A stretch of DNA of 64,000 nucleotides from Aldehydirespirator sp965219165 (GTDB taxonomy: Bacteria; Actinomycetota; Acidimicrobiia; Acidimicrobiales; Aldehydirespiratoraceae): positions 2,480,001 to 2,544,000 of the forward strand of contig CBDCMW010000002.1 in assembly GCA_965219165.1 (NCBI GenBank), in the 5' to 3' direction. A program made the position numbers and the translations under genes. Shown in pieces: positions 44,674 through 53,339 of the stretch. The notes below the pieces were generated by a model. That model was not told the DNA's origin, did no database searches, and was given only the letters and a program-made list of their open reading frames with translations. How positions within the stretch are numbered: position 1 is the first letter of the stretch; each line of letters starts with the position of its first letter.

Positions 44674-46254
44674 TCAGTCTTCGTCTTGTCTGACTTCGTA
44701 GACCTCGCGCAGCTTGTGCTTGAGGATCTTCAGGGTGGCGTTGCGAGGCAGAGGACCGGGATGGACCTCCAGCTGCTCGGGAACCTTCTGGCGGGCCACG
44801 CCGGCCTGGCGGCAGGCATCGGCCATCTCCGTGAAGGTCAGGTCGTCCGCATCGGGCGCGGTCTCGACCACCGCGCACACCCGCTCGCCGCGCTCGGCGT
44901 CGGGCAAGCCGATGACGGCGGCCGCTTCCACCTTGTCATGGGCGTACAGCACGTCCTCGATCTCCTTGGCGGAGATGTTCTCGCCCTTGCGGATGATGAT
45001 GTCCTTCACCCGCCCGGTCAGCGTCAGGTGCCCGTCACGGCTCAGCACTCCGAGATCGCCGGTGCGGAAGCGCCCCCGCGCGTCGAAGGCGGCCGCGTCG
45101 AGGCCGGGGTCGGTGTAACCCGAGAACAGCATCGGCCCGCGCACTCTCACCTCGCCCTGGACTCCGGCGGGGGCGGGGGCTTCTCCGCCGTCTGCGGCCA
45201 CCGCCACGATCGACACCTCGCAGCCGTGGACCGGATGTCCGTCGGTGTGCGCCAGCTGCTCGTCGCGGTCATGGGGCGAGCCCTGCGAGATCATCGGGCA
45301 CTCGGTCATGCCGTACCCGTGGGCCACCGGCACGCCCATCTGCTCCTTCACCCGGAAGTAGATCTCGGGCGGCTTGGGGGCGCCGCCACCCGACAGCACC
45401 CGCAGAGCGGGCATGGCCGCACGGCCGGTGGCCTCGCGCGACTTGCGGTCCTCCTCGAGGAACATCTGGTAGAAGACCGTCGATCCGCCGGCCATGGTCA
45501 CGCCGTGGCGGGCGTAGGCCGCGACCGCGGCGGCTGGGTCGAAGCGCTCGACGAGCACGGCGCCGAACCCCGCCGCCAGCATCGTGACCATGTAGTCGGG
45601 TCCGCCGATGTGGGCGTAGGGGAAGGCGATGGAGCCGACGTCGTCGCTGGTCATGTCCAGCGCCCGGGCCAGCCCTGCGCCGCCAGCGATCAGCGACGCG
45701 TCCGTGTGCTTGACGCCCTTGGGATCGGAGGTGGTTCCCGAGGTGTAGTACAGCCAGCGGACGGTGCCGGCTGTGGCGTCGGGCGGGGGCGTCAGAGTGG
45801 CCGGGTCGCCCTCGGGAAGGGTGTCGTAGCCGACCAGCACCCGGGGCTCGTGGTCGAGCCCGGCGACAATGTCATCGACCATGGCGCCGTAGTCGAATCC
45901 TCCCCACACTCCGGGATGCACGACCAGCTCCGCCCTGGTCTGGCGTATGCAGTAGCCGACCTCGCGATGGCGGTAGATGTGGATGATCGGGTTCTGAACC
46001 GCGCCCAGCTGGCTGAGGGCGAAGCTCAGCAGCACGGTCTCGATGCGGGTGGGCAGCACCCATGTGACCGGCGTTCCCTCGCCCACGCCCATGGCCAGCA
46101 GTCCGGCCGCGACTCGCTCGGCCTGGTCCTTGAACTCGGCGAAGGTGAGGGAGCGACCGGCGTCGTCGACGAGCATCATAGTGTCGGGCGTGGCCGCTGC
46201 CCGTCGTTGGAGCAACTCCCAGAAGGTACGGGCGTCGTAGATCGGCTCGCTCAT
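44674..46254 (-). CDS. AMP-dependent acyl-CoA synthetase (class I adenylate-forming)
   Basis: This 526-residue ligase has the P-loop-like motif LYYTSGTTSDPKGV (about residue 170), VAHGYGMTECP, FRTGDLGVL, and the C-terminal hinge and catalytic Lys region GRVKDIIIRKGENISAKEIE with the late Lys in NATLKILKHKLRE. It activates a carboxylic acid to acyl-CoA via acyl-AMP; chain length is unknown. It probably leads an operon with the ArsC-family, ferredoxin and ferredoxin-reductase genes. A strong hairpin and phased GTCAC motifs lie upstream. Confidence 0.92.
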   Translation of the reverse strand: MSEPIYDARTFWELLQRRAAATPDTMMLVDDAGRSLTFAEFKDQAERVAAGLLAMGVGEGTPVTWVLPTRIETVLLSFALSQLGAVQNPIIHIYRHREVGYCIRQTRAELVVHPGVWGGFDYGAMVDDIVAGLDHEPRVLVGYDTLPEGDPATLTPPPDATAGTVRWLYYTSGTTSDPKGVKHTDASLIAGGAGLARALDMTSDDVGSIAFPYAHIGGPDYMVTMLAAGFGAVLVERFDPAAAVAAYARHGVTMAGGSTVFYQMFLEEDRKSREATGRAAMPALRVLSGGGAPKPPEIYFRVKEQMGVPVAHGYGMTECPMISQGSPHDRDEQLAHTDGHPVHGCEVSIVAVAADGGEAPAPAGVQGEVRVRGPMLFSGYTDPGLDAAAFDARGRFRTGDLGVLSRDGHLTLTGRVKDIIIRKGENISAKEIEDVLYAHDKVEAAAVIGLPDAERGERVCAVVETAPDADDLTFTEMADACRQAGVARQKVPEQLEVHPGPLPRNATLKILKHKLREVYEVRQDED

Positions 46255-46316
46255 GCACTCCGCTCCGCTGGTTAGATCGCTCCGCTGGTTAGACCAGAGT
46301 GGAGCGTACCGCGCGC

Positions 46317-46349
46317 CGGAGCCCGCCAGCCTCAGACTGGCGGGCTCCG
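46317..46349 (-). terminator. Strong hairpin between the SDR gene and the acyl-CoA synthetase
   Basis: A perfect 13-bp stem (arm CGGAGCCCGCCAG) closes a 7-nt loop (CCTCAGA on the + strand). There is no T-run on either side. It may terminate the SDR transcript, stabilise it, or act in the leader of the synthetase operon, whose start is 63 bp away. Confidence 0.6.
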
Positions 46350-46436
46350 CACGGTCCCTGGAGGGGGGGATTGTGGATCCGATTCTGGTGGATCTTGTCC
46401 TTCAGACCCGGGTCCTGTGGACTAGGTTACATCATC

Positions 46437-46463
46437 GTCACGGGTTTGTCACACTTTTGTCAC
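46437..46463. promoter_or_regulatory. Three GTCAC motifs at exact 11-bp spacing
   Basis: GTCAC occurs at 46437, 46448 and 46459, one helical turn apart, in an AT-richer stretch between the SDR stop and the acyl-CoA synthetase start. The phasing suggests a multi-site operator or activator array on one face of the DNA. The regulator is unknown. Confidence 0.45.
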
Positions 46464-46481
46464 AGATTTTCTTGGCAATTC

Positions 46482-47393
46482 TCAGAAGGTGCCGAACACG
46501 GGGGCGGGAGGCTCCTCGACGCCCACAGACCGGCGGGCCAATTCAGCCGCCTCGGGCACCGTCATGGGCCGGTCCCCCACCGACATCACCGGTCCGTGCT
46601 GCCAGCCGTCGCACACGTTGAGCTGGCCTCCCGTGCACTCGAACACCCTTCCGGTGATGTCGCAGTCAGCGCTTCCGAGCCACACCACCAGCGGCGACAC
46701 GTTGTCGGGGGCCTTGGGGTCCCAACCTTCGGATGGCAGCTCGGGATAGTTGGAAATGACCGCGGTCATCCGGGTTCGGGCGTCGGGTGCGATGGCGTTG
46801 GCGAGCACGCCGTAGCGACCCCACTCCGCGGCCTGCTGGATCGTCAACAGCGCTATGGCCGCCTTGGCCGCGGCGTAATTCCCCTGACCGATCGAGCCCA
46901 TGAGGCCCGCGCCCGACGAGGTGTTGACGATCCGGGCTGCCGGCGGCTCGCCTGCGGAGGACTTCTGGCGCTCACGCCAGTGGGCCACGGCGTGACGGGC
47001 CGGCGCGAAATGGCCCTTGAGATGGACCCGCACCACGGAATCCCACTCCTGCTCGCTCATGTTCACCAGCATCCGGTCCCGCAGGAAGCCGGCGTTGCAC
47101 ACCAGAGTGTCGAGACGGCCCCAGGTGTCGACGGCCTGGGCCACCATGGCGCCGGACTGTTCCCAGTCGGCCACGTCCGAGTGGTTGGCTGCGGCCGATC
47201 CGCCCGCGGCAGTGATCTCGGCCACCACGGAGGAGGCGGCGTCGTCGGCGCCGGGCTGGGTGCCGTCGCTGTGCACGCCCAAGTCGTTGACCAGAACGTG
47301 GGCCCCCTCCGCGGCGAAGGCCAGCGCGTGGGCCCGGCCCAGTCCCCGGCCCGCGCCGGTGACGATCACAACCCGTCCGTCGCAGCAGCCCAT
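46482..47393 (-). CDS. Short-chain dehydrogenase/reductase (SDR), 3-hydroxyacyl-CoA dehydrogenase-like
   Basis: This 303-residue NAD(P)-dependent oxidoreductase has VVIVTGAGRGLGRAHALA, LVCNAGFLRD, and the catalytic Ser-Tyr-Lys in NTSSGAGLMGSIGQGNYAAAK. The long GRAHALAFAAEGAHVLVNDLG start resembles the SDR half of multifunctional enzyme type 2, which oxidises 3-hydroxyacyl-CoA. This agrees with acyl-CoA metabolism next door. It is 34 bp downstream of the amidohydrolase gene. Confidence 0.9.
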   Translation of the reverse strand: MGCCDGRVVIVTGAGRGLGRAHALAFAAEGAHVLVNDLGVHSDGTQPGADDAASSVVAEITAAGGSAAANHSDVADWEQSGAMVAQAVDTWGRLDTLVCNAGFLRDRMLVNMSEQEWDSVVRVHLKGHFAPARHAVAHWRERQKSSAGEPPAARIVNTSSGAGLMGSIGQGNYAAAKAAIALLTIQQAAEWGRYGVLANAIAPDARTRMTAVISNYPELPSEGWDPKAPDNVSPLVVWLGSADCDITGRVFECTGGQLNVCDGWQHGPVMSVGDRPMTVPEAAELARRSVGVEEPPAPVFGTF

Positions 47394-47427
47394 GACGCTC
47401 CCTTCGCGTGCGTCGGAGGCGGCGCGC

Positions 47428-49170
47428 TCAGGCGGCTCGGCGGCCGCGCACGAGGCGACCCGGCCTCGCGCCGGTGTCGACTCCGCCGGCGCGGGTCTGC
47501 TCGCCGGCCACGATAGTGGCGGTGTAGCCGTCGGCGTGCTGCAGCAGGCGCCGTCCCCCGGCCGGCAGGTCGTGCACGAGCCGGGGGGTGCGCAGATTGA
47601 TGGCCGAGTGGTCGATCACGTTGAGATCGGCCCGCTTGCCTGCGGCCACGGCCCCTCTGTCGTTCAGCCCGAACAGGGCGGCCGTGTCGTGGGTCTGCTT
47701 GCGCACGACCCATTCGAGTGGCAGCCGCTCACCCCGGTGCCGGTCCCTGGTCCAGTGGCTGAGCATGGTCGTGGGCATCGAGGCGTCGCAGATCAGCCCG
47801 CAGTGGGCGCCGCCGTCGGAGAGGCCCATCACCGCTCGCGAGTGGGTGAGCTGCTCGCGGATCACGTCGTGGTTGCCGTCCACATAGTTGAACAGCGGCA
47901 CCATCAGGAGCGCCCGGCCGTCCTCGGCGCAGAAGGCGTCATAGGCGGCCTCGGCGGGATCGATCCCCCGCGCCTCAGCGATGGCGGAGATCGAGCGGTC
48001 GGGAGTCGGCTCGTAGTCGGGCGGGGAGCCGAGCACGTACAGCTGGTCGAGCATCTTGGCGACGAGCGCGCCGACGCCCTCCTGCATGCCGCCCCGGCGC
48101 TCTCCGTCGGGCTCGGAGAGGATCGCGGCCCGCACGCCCGGATCCCGCAGGCACTCGACGCGCTCTTCGATGGGCAAGTGCCCGATGGACCGGTAGGTGG
48201 GACGCAGGCCGAAGGGGTGGCTGGTCTGCCAGCCCACCAGCAGCCCGAAGGGGCGGCCCGCGACCTGCGGGTACAGCTCTGCGCCCTCCTCCGCCGCCTG
48301 CAGCGACACGTCCATCAGCTCGCGCCACAGGTCGGGCGCGGCGGGCACCTGCAGCAGGGCGAAGCTGACCGGCTGGCCGATCTCGGCCGACAGGCGCCTC
48401 ATCCAGTCCACCTCGGAGCGGGGCTTGACGATGTCCTCGCCGGCCGATCCGACCGGGGCCAGCTCGAAGACCCCTCCCCCGCCATCGCGCAGGCCGCGGC
48501 CCAGCGCGAACAGCTCGTCGGTGGCCGCGAAGGTTCCCGGCACGGGCTCGCCGTCCATGGCCTTGTGAGCGAGGGTGCGAGAGGTTGACACGCCCAGCGC
48601 GCCAGAGGCCACCGCGTCGGCGACGATGCGCCCCATGCGCTCGGTCTCGTCGGCGTCGGCGGGCTCGTTGCGGGCGCCTCGCTCGCCCATCACGTAGGCC
48701 CGGACCGCTCCGTGGGGAACCTGGGTGCCGATGTCGATGGCCCAGCGGCGGTCGTCGAGGGCGTCGAGGTAGTCGCCGAACGACTCCCAGCCCCAGGCGA
48801 TCCCCTCCGACAGCGCCGCGCCGGGGATGTCCTCCACGCCCTCCATCAACTGGATCAGCCACTCCTCGGTGCCGGGCCGCACCGGCGCGAACCCCACTCC
48901 GCAGTTGCCCATCACAACGGTGGTGACTCCGTGTCCCGAGCTGGGCTCGAGCAGATCGTCCCAGGTGGCCTGGCCGTCGTAGTGGGTGTGCACATCCACG
49001 AAGCCGGGGGTGACGATCTGACCGGAGGCGTCGATGGTGCGGGCGGCGTCGCCGGGCAGCTCCGGGCCGACGGCCACGATCGTGTCGCCCACCACGGCCA
49101 CGTCGGCGGGGCGGGGCGGGTCGCCGGTGCCGTCCACGAGCAGACCGCCGCTGATCTTGAGGTCGTACAT
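47428..49170 (-). CDS. Amidohydrolase family protein (N-acyl-D-amino-acid deacylase-like)
   Basis: This 580-residue metal-dependent hydrolase starts MYDLKISGGLLVDGTGDPPR, with the metal motif VDVHTHYDGQATWDD (HxH, about residue 60), VVMGNCGVGFAPV, SDGGAHCG and the C-terminal barrel closure ADLNVIDHSAINL. D-aminoacylases share this layout. The true substrate is open; marine actinobacteria hold many such paralogs. The ATG at 49170 is taken, as a longer open frame upstream has no similarity. Confidence 0.88.
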   Translation of the reverse strand: MYDLKISGGLLVDGTGDPPRPADVAVVGDTIVAVGPELPGDAARTIDASGQIVTPGFVDVHTHYDGQATWDDLLEPSSGHGVTTVVMGNCGVGFAPVRPGTEEWLIQLMEGVEDIPGAALSEGIAWGWESFGDYLDALDDRRWAIDIGTQVPHGAVRAYVMGERGARNEPADADETERMGRIVADAVASGALGVSTSRTLAHKAMDGEPVPGTFAATDELFALGRGLRDGGGGVFELAPVGSAGEDIVKPRSEVDWMRRLSAEIGQPVSFALLQVPAAPDLWRELMDVSLQAAEEGAELYPQVAGRPFGLLVGWQTSHPFGLRPTYRSIGHLPIEERVECLRDPGVRAAILSEPDGERRGGMQEGVGALVAKMLDQLYVLGSPPDYEPTPDRSISAIAEARGIDPAEAAYDAFCAEDGRALLMVPLFNYVDGNHDVIREQLTHSRAVMGLSDGGAHCGLICDASMPTTMLSHWTRDRHRGERLPLEWVVRKQTHDTAALFGLNDRGAVAAGKRADLNVIDHSAINLRTPRLVHDLPAGGRRLLQHADGYTATIVAGEQTRAGGVDTGARPGRLVRGRRAA

Positions 49171-49313
49171 GGCCTGAACTGTAGGCGGGGGCCGGGCGAG
49201 CCGCGGACCGGGGCCGCGAGGAAGCTGCCACCGCGCACGCCAAGGGGTATTGCCGCGCGTGCCCGCGATTGGGGTCGGCGGATGCTGCGCCCGGTCCGGT
49301 CCGACGCGCCGCT

Positions 49314-51146
49314 CTATCGGTCGGTGCGGTACAGGTAGCGGATGTCCCAGAGCGCGTACAGCGTGGGCGTGACATTGCCGAAAACGTTCCGGGTCGCGGT
49401 GAGCCGCTCGGACAGCGTGGTGTAGATGACGGGCACGTTCTCGGCCGCGACTCCCTGGGCGCGCTGGTAGTGCCCCACCCGCACGTCGCGGTCCAGCTCC
49501 TGGCTGCCCATGACGTACAGCTCGTCGATCTCGGCCTCCCATTCCGTGGCCGGCTGCGGCTGGTTGGGATGCCACAGGTGGAGAGCCTCGCTGCTGTGCC
49601 AGAAACTGATGCTGCTGTAGGGATCGGAACCGCCGGTGAAGCCGATGATCATGGCCTCCCAGTCATAGGAACCGGTCAGCTGGGACACGAGGTCGCCGAA
49701 GTCGACAAGCTCGAAGCGCGCGCTGACACCGATCTGCTCCATGCCCTGCCGGACTATCCGGCCGACCTCCTCGCGCACGCTGTTGCCCTCGTTGGTGATC
49801 AGCGTGAACTCGATCTTGTTGCCCTGTCCGTCCTCGCGTGTGCCGTCGCCGTCGGTGTCGGTCCAGCCGAGGCCGTCGAGGATCTCGTTGGCCCTGTCCA
49901 AGTCGTACTCGTAGCGTCTGACGTCGGGATTGTGGAAGTCGCCGGCGGCCGGACTCACCGAGGACCATTGCGGGTAGCCGAGACCGTGCTGCACTTCGGC
50001 GATGATCGTGTCCTTGTCGATGCTGTGGGCCACGGCCTGACGGAACTGCACGTTGCCGAACCAAGCCAGCTTCTCGGCGGTGACGTAGGGCTCGCCGGTC
50101 TCCGGGTTCGCGCCGGAGTTCACGTTGAATCCCAAGAACGTTGTGCCGAAGCCGGGGCCCCGCCTGTGGATCGTGAAGTTGCCTTCCTCTTGGAGCGGTT
50201 CGAGCTGGGCGTACTCCTCGCCCAGCACGCCGTGGGAGTCCGACTCACCGGCCAGGAACTTCTCGAGCTCGGCCTCGAGGTCACCGACGATGACGTGGAC
50301 GATCTCGTCCAGGTACGGCAGGCGGTTGCCCTCGTCGTCGGTGAGCCAGTAGTTCGGGTTGCGGGCCAGTACCACTCGCTCGCCGGGGGCGTAGCTCTCG
50401 ATGGTGAAGGGGCCGGTACCGACGATCTCTGCCGGGTCGGTGTCTATGTCCCAGGTGGAGTTGAAGGTGCCGTCCTCCACATGCTTCTCGAGGACGTGCT
50501 CGGGGTATATCGCGGTGCCCATGGAGCGCAGGAACGGGGCGAACGGCACCGGAAGGCGGAACTCGACCGTGTATTCGTCGAGCGTCGCAACGGTCATCTT
50601 CGCCTCTTGCCATTGGCCGCTGTCGTCCAAGAACCGGAAGTTGAACGACGAGCGGCTGCTGGCGTCGATGTCGTCATTGTAGATGATCCGGTTGAAGGTG
50701 AAGTCCACGTCATGGGCCGTGAAGGGCTCCCCATCGTGCCAGGTCACATCGCGGCGAAGATGGAAGGTCCACGTCAGGCCGTCCTCCGAGCGCTCCCATC
50801 GCTCGGCCAGCTCCGGCTCCACTTCGTCGGTCAGCCACGAGGTGCGGGTGAGGCCCTCGAAGAGGTACCCCAGCACTCCCGACGACCCTGCATCGTTGGC
50901 GAGGGCCAGGTTGAGGGTGAGCGGCTCGGAGATAGTGGCGAGCGTCAGCGTGCCGCCGGACTCGCCGATCGCGTACTCGAACTGCTCGGCGTTGCTCTTG
51001 AGCTGGTCCGTAATCGACGTATCAGCAGCCGCCGCCGCGTCGTCCCCGGCCCGCGCGTCGCCAGTGTCCTGGTCGCCCGAGCAGGCGACCGGCAATAGCA
51101 CCGAGAGCACCAGCAGAGCAACGGCCCGACGTGGCGCTGACCTCAC
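49314..51146 (-). CDS. ABC transporter substrate-binding lipoprotein (SBP family 5, oligopeptide type)
   Basis: This 610-residue lipoprotein has signal and lipobox LLVLSVLLPVAC, then a DppA/OppA-type domain: LGYLFEGLTRTS, AERWERSEDGLTWTFHLR, VTWHDGEPFTAHDVDFTFNR and VGTGPFTIESYAPGERVVL. It captures peptides or similar solutes for an ABC importer, but no permease or ATPase genes are adjacent. The start is GTG. It lies 143 bp upstream of the amidohydrolase on the same strand. Confidence 0.93.
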   Translation of the reverse strand: MRSAPRRAVALLVLSVLLPVACSGDQDTGDARAGDDAAAAADTSITDQLKSNAEQFEYAIGESGGTLTLATISEPLTLNLALANDAGSSGVLGYLFEGLTRTSWLTDEVEPELAERWERSEDGLTWTFHLRRDVTWHDGEPFTAHDVDFTFNRIIYNDDIDASSRSSFNFRFLDDSGQWQEAKMTVATLDEYTVEFRLPVPFAPFLRSMGTAIYPEHVLEKHVEDGTFNSTWDIDTDPAEIVGTGPFTIESYAPGERVVLARNPNYWLTDDEGNRLPYLDEIVHVIVGDLEAELEKFLAGESDSHGVLGEEYAQLEPLQEEGNFTIHRRGPGFGTTFLGFNVNSGANPETGEPYVTAEKLAWFGNVQFRQAVAHSIDKDTIIAEVQHGLGYPQWSSVSPAAGDFHNPDVRRYEYDLDRANEILDGLGWTDTDGDGTREDGQGNKIEFTLITNEGNSVREEVGRIVRQGMEQIGVSARFELVDFGDLVSQLTGSYDWEAMIIGFTGGSDPYSSISFWHSSEALHLWHPNQPQPATEWEAEIDELYVMGSQELDRDVRVGHYQRAQGVAAENVPVIYTTLSERLTATRNVFGNVTPTLYALWDIRYLYRTDR

Positions 51147-51314
51147 GAGGCTGCAGCATAACGCTCCGGCCGCCCTGGTTTCCGGCGGGACTGGCGTGGC
51201 CGCGGTTACCGTCGGGGCGTGCGCACTCTCGTGCCCGTCGACGGCGCGGAGGGCGGCCGCGAAGGCCGCTCCCAGATTCTTGGTGCGGTTTCTGTTCGCA
51301 TAGCGCAGGTTTCT

Positions 51315-51368
51315 CGACAGCGCTCTGGACCGCGACAGAGTTCTGGACCGCGACAGAGTTCTGGACCG
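51315..51368. repeat. 18-bp tandem repeats in an intergenic region
   Basis: Three 18-bp units start at 51315, 51333 and 51351, each with CTCTGGACCG or TTCTGGACCG after CGACAG. They lie in the 278-bp gap between the binding-protein gene and the alpha/beta hydrolase, where nothing else was recognised. Confidence 0.8.
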
Positions 51369-51424
51369 CGTCGCGGTGCAAGTGTGCTGCTTGCCGGTGA
51401 CCTACGTGGTGGGCTTCCAGCCAG

Positions 51425-52204
51425 GTGACTGCGGGACCGAGCACAGAGCGGTTCGAGTTCGCGGGAGGGGCCGGGGCGAAGCTCTCGGGTGTGCTGCACC
51501 GGCCCGGCTCTGACACTGCGATTGTGGGGGCGGCCCTGCTGTGCCACTGCTTCACCTGCTCCAAGGACCTGTTCACCACCACCCGCATCGCCCGCGGCCT
51601 GGCCGGCGGCGGGTACCTGACCCTGGCCTTCGACTTCACCGGCCTCGGCGACAGCGCTGGCGATCTGGCCGACACCACCGTGGCCACCAACGTGAGCGAC
51701 ATCACCGCGGCTGCGGTGGCACTTATCCGGCGCGGGGCCGGACCTTGCGTGCTGGTGGGCCACAGCCTGGGCGGCGCGGCCGCGGTGCTGGCCGCTTATC
51801 GCTTGCACACCGTGACCCAGGTGGTGGCGGTGGCCTCACCGGCCTCGGTCGCCCATGTGGAGCATCTGTTCTCTGCGGACGCTCTGGAGCAGATCCGCTC
51901 CGAGGGCTCGGGCGAAGTAAGGATCGGCCCCAAGCCCGTGAGGGTGGGACGGGACTTCCTCGACGATCTGCACCAACACGATGTGGTCACGGCCGCGGCA
52001 GGCCTGGGCCGGCCCATGCTGGTGGTGCAGGCCGGCGCCGACACCGTGGTGGGACGCGACCAGACCGAGGCGCTGGCCCGGGCCGGCTCGGCCACCCTGC
52101 ACACCGTGGCTGGAGCCGACCACCTCTTCACCGACCGCCGCCACTCCGACGAGTTGGTTCTAACCATCCTCGACTGGCTGTGGGAGGTCAGAGCCGGAGT
52201 CTGA
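51425..52204 (+). CDS. Alpha/beta hydrolase of the OsmC-linked subgroup
   Basis: This 259-residue hydrolase has LLCHCFTCSKDLFTTTRIAR, LAFDFTGLGDSAGDLADTT, and the nucleophile elbow VLVGHSLGGAA (Ser near residue 121), with an Asp and His in GADTVVG and GADHLF. HCFTCSKD and FDFTGLG..GD are the marks of the hydrolase half of bifunctional hydrolase/OsmC proteins. Here the OsmC half is missing and none follows in any frame. The start is GTG. Confidence 0.87.
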   Translation: MTAGPSTERFEFAGGAGAKLSGVLHRPGSDTAIVGAALLCHCFTCSKDLFTTTRIARGLAGGGYLTLAFDFTGLGDSAGDLADTTVATNVSDITAAAVALIRRGAGPCVLVGHSLGGAAAVLAAYRLHTVTQVVAVASPASVAHVEHLFSADALEQIRSEGSGEVRIGPKPVRVGRDFLDDLHQHDVVTAAAGLGRPMLVVQAGADTVVGRDQTEALARAGSATLHTVAGADHLFTDRRHSDELVLTILDWLWEVRAGV

Positions 52205-52462
52205 TGGCGGCTGGGCGGACTGGCGCAGAACACCCAACCGGTTTCTGTGAGCAGACATACCGACTGAGGCGGCTTCGTTGCACAGATTTGCGTTGCGGCC
52301 CATTGACGTTAAGGGGCCGCGCGGATAGGTGGTGAGCGCTCGCGGTGATGAGTTGTGTTTCCCGCTCTTGTTCGCTGCGCTCACGGGCCGCTCGGGCCAC
52401 GGCCTCGCTCACCGCCTGCTGATTTCGTACATGAACTGCTGCCTATCCGCTCGGCCTCTAAG

Positions 52463-52476
52463 CGAACATACGTTTG
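52463..52476. promoter_or_regulatory. LexA (SOS) box upstream of imuA'
   Basis: CGAACATACGTTTG fits the degenerate consensus CGAAC-N4-GTTYG. It ends 12 bp before the imuA' ATG, so a LexA dimer would block the start region directly. Confidence 0.85.
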
Positions 52477-52488
52477 TATGATGAGCCG

Positions 52489-53258
52489 ATGGCGGCTCCA
52501 GAGACGGTGCGGGGACTACCGACCCGGCTCGACGCGCCTGCCGGAGCGACCCACGAGCGGCGGCTTCCTGTGGAGGAGGCGCTGGGGATGCTGCTGCCCG
52601 AGGGCAGCATCCGGCGAGGCACTGTTGTCTCGGTGCACGGCCACGGTTCGGTGACACTGGCTGTGGCGCTGGCGGCCGAGGCTTCCCGGCGAGGCAGTTG
52701 GGTGGCCGTGGTGGGGATGGCCGACTTGGGAGTGTCCGCGCTGGCCGAGAGTCTCGCGGCGGAGGCGGGTCGAACTTGGGGCGCTGGGCACTAGTGGACC
52801 TGCCTGCCACGGTGAGAGGCGGGGACACGCGGAGCGAGAGTCTCGCGGCGGACGTGCTGGGCGCGGTGGTGGGCGGGTTCGATCTCGTACTGCTGGGACC
52901 TGAGATCCGGTTGACGGGCACGACGGCGCGGCGGCTGCTGGCTCGGATGCGCGAGCACGGCACCTCGCTGATCTGCGCCCTCGGCGGCGACATCTCCGGG
53001 AACATCGCTAATAGCCTCCAGCCCGAGTTGCGCATGATGATCGAGCAGGTGCTTTGGACGGGTGCCGACAACGGTCACGGGCGACTGCTGGCCCGCCAGG
53101 CCGAGGTGGTCGTCGGGGGCCGGGGCGCGGCGTCCCGTCCCCGCCGGATGCTGATGTGGCTGCCCTCGGCCGACGGCCGGGTGGCCGGCGCGGAGTCCGG
53201 CCAGGCCTCAGAGTTCGGCGACAACTTCGAAGACGCCAGGGAACGCCGAGCGGGCTAG
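52489..53258 (+). pseudogene. imuA': imuA' (RecA-like mutasome protein), broken by a frameshift
   Basis: The N-terminal part (52489-52794) encodes the RecA-like ImuA' start: EEALGMLLPEGSIRRGTVVS, then SVTLAVALAAEASRRGSWVAVVG. It runs out of frame after LAAEAG and stops at a TAG at 52792. The rest of ImuA' continues in the -1 frame from TCG at 52770 (SNLGRWALVDLPATVRGG) to GHGRLLARQAEVVVGGRGAASRPRR and stops at 53258. Loss of one base in the G run near 52767-52769 would explain this. No standard slippery heptamer is seen. ImuA' helps ImuB and DnaE2 in SOS mutagenesis. Sequencing error is possible. Confidence 0.75.
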
Positions 53259-53339
53259 CTGCCGGCCCGGCACGACGATGGCGCCCGTACCTTCACCTCC
53301 GCAACCCCAGGCACCTCCCATGGGGATGGTGGTAGCCCG

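Noticed and set aside
46376..46420. Palindrome GACCCGGGTC and repeated GGATC pieces as an operator
   Set aside because: Short GC-rich palindromes are expected often in such DNA; there is no positional support.
52747..52800. Programmed -1 frameshifting as the explanation of the split imuA'
   Set aside because: No X-XXY-YYZ slippery site is present at the junction (GCG GGT CGA); a one-base deletion or sequencing error is simpler.
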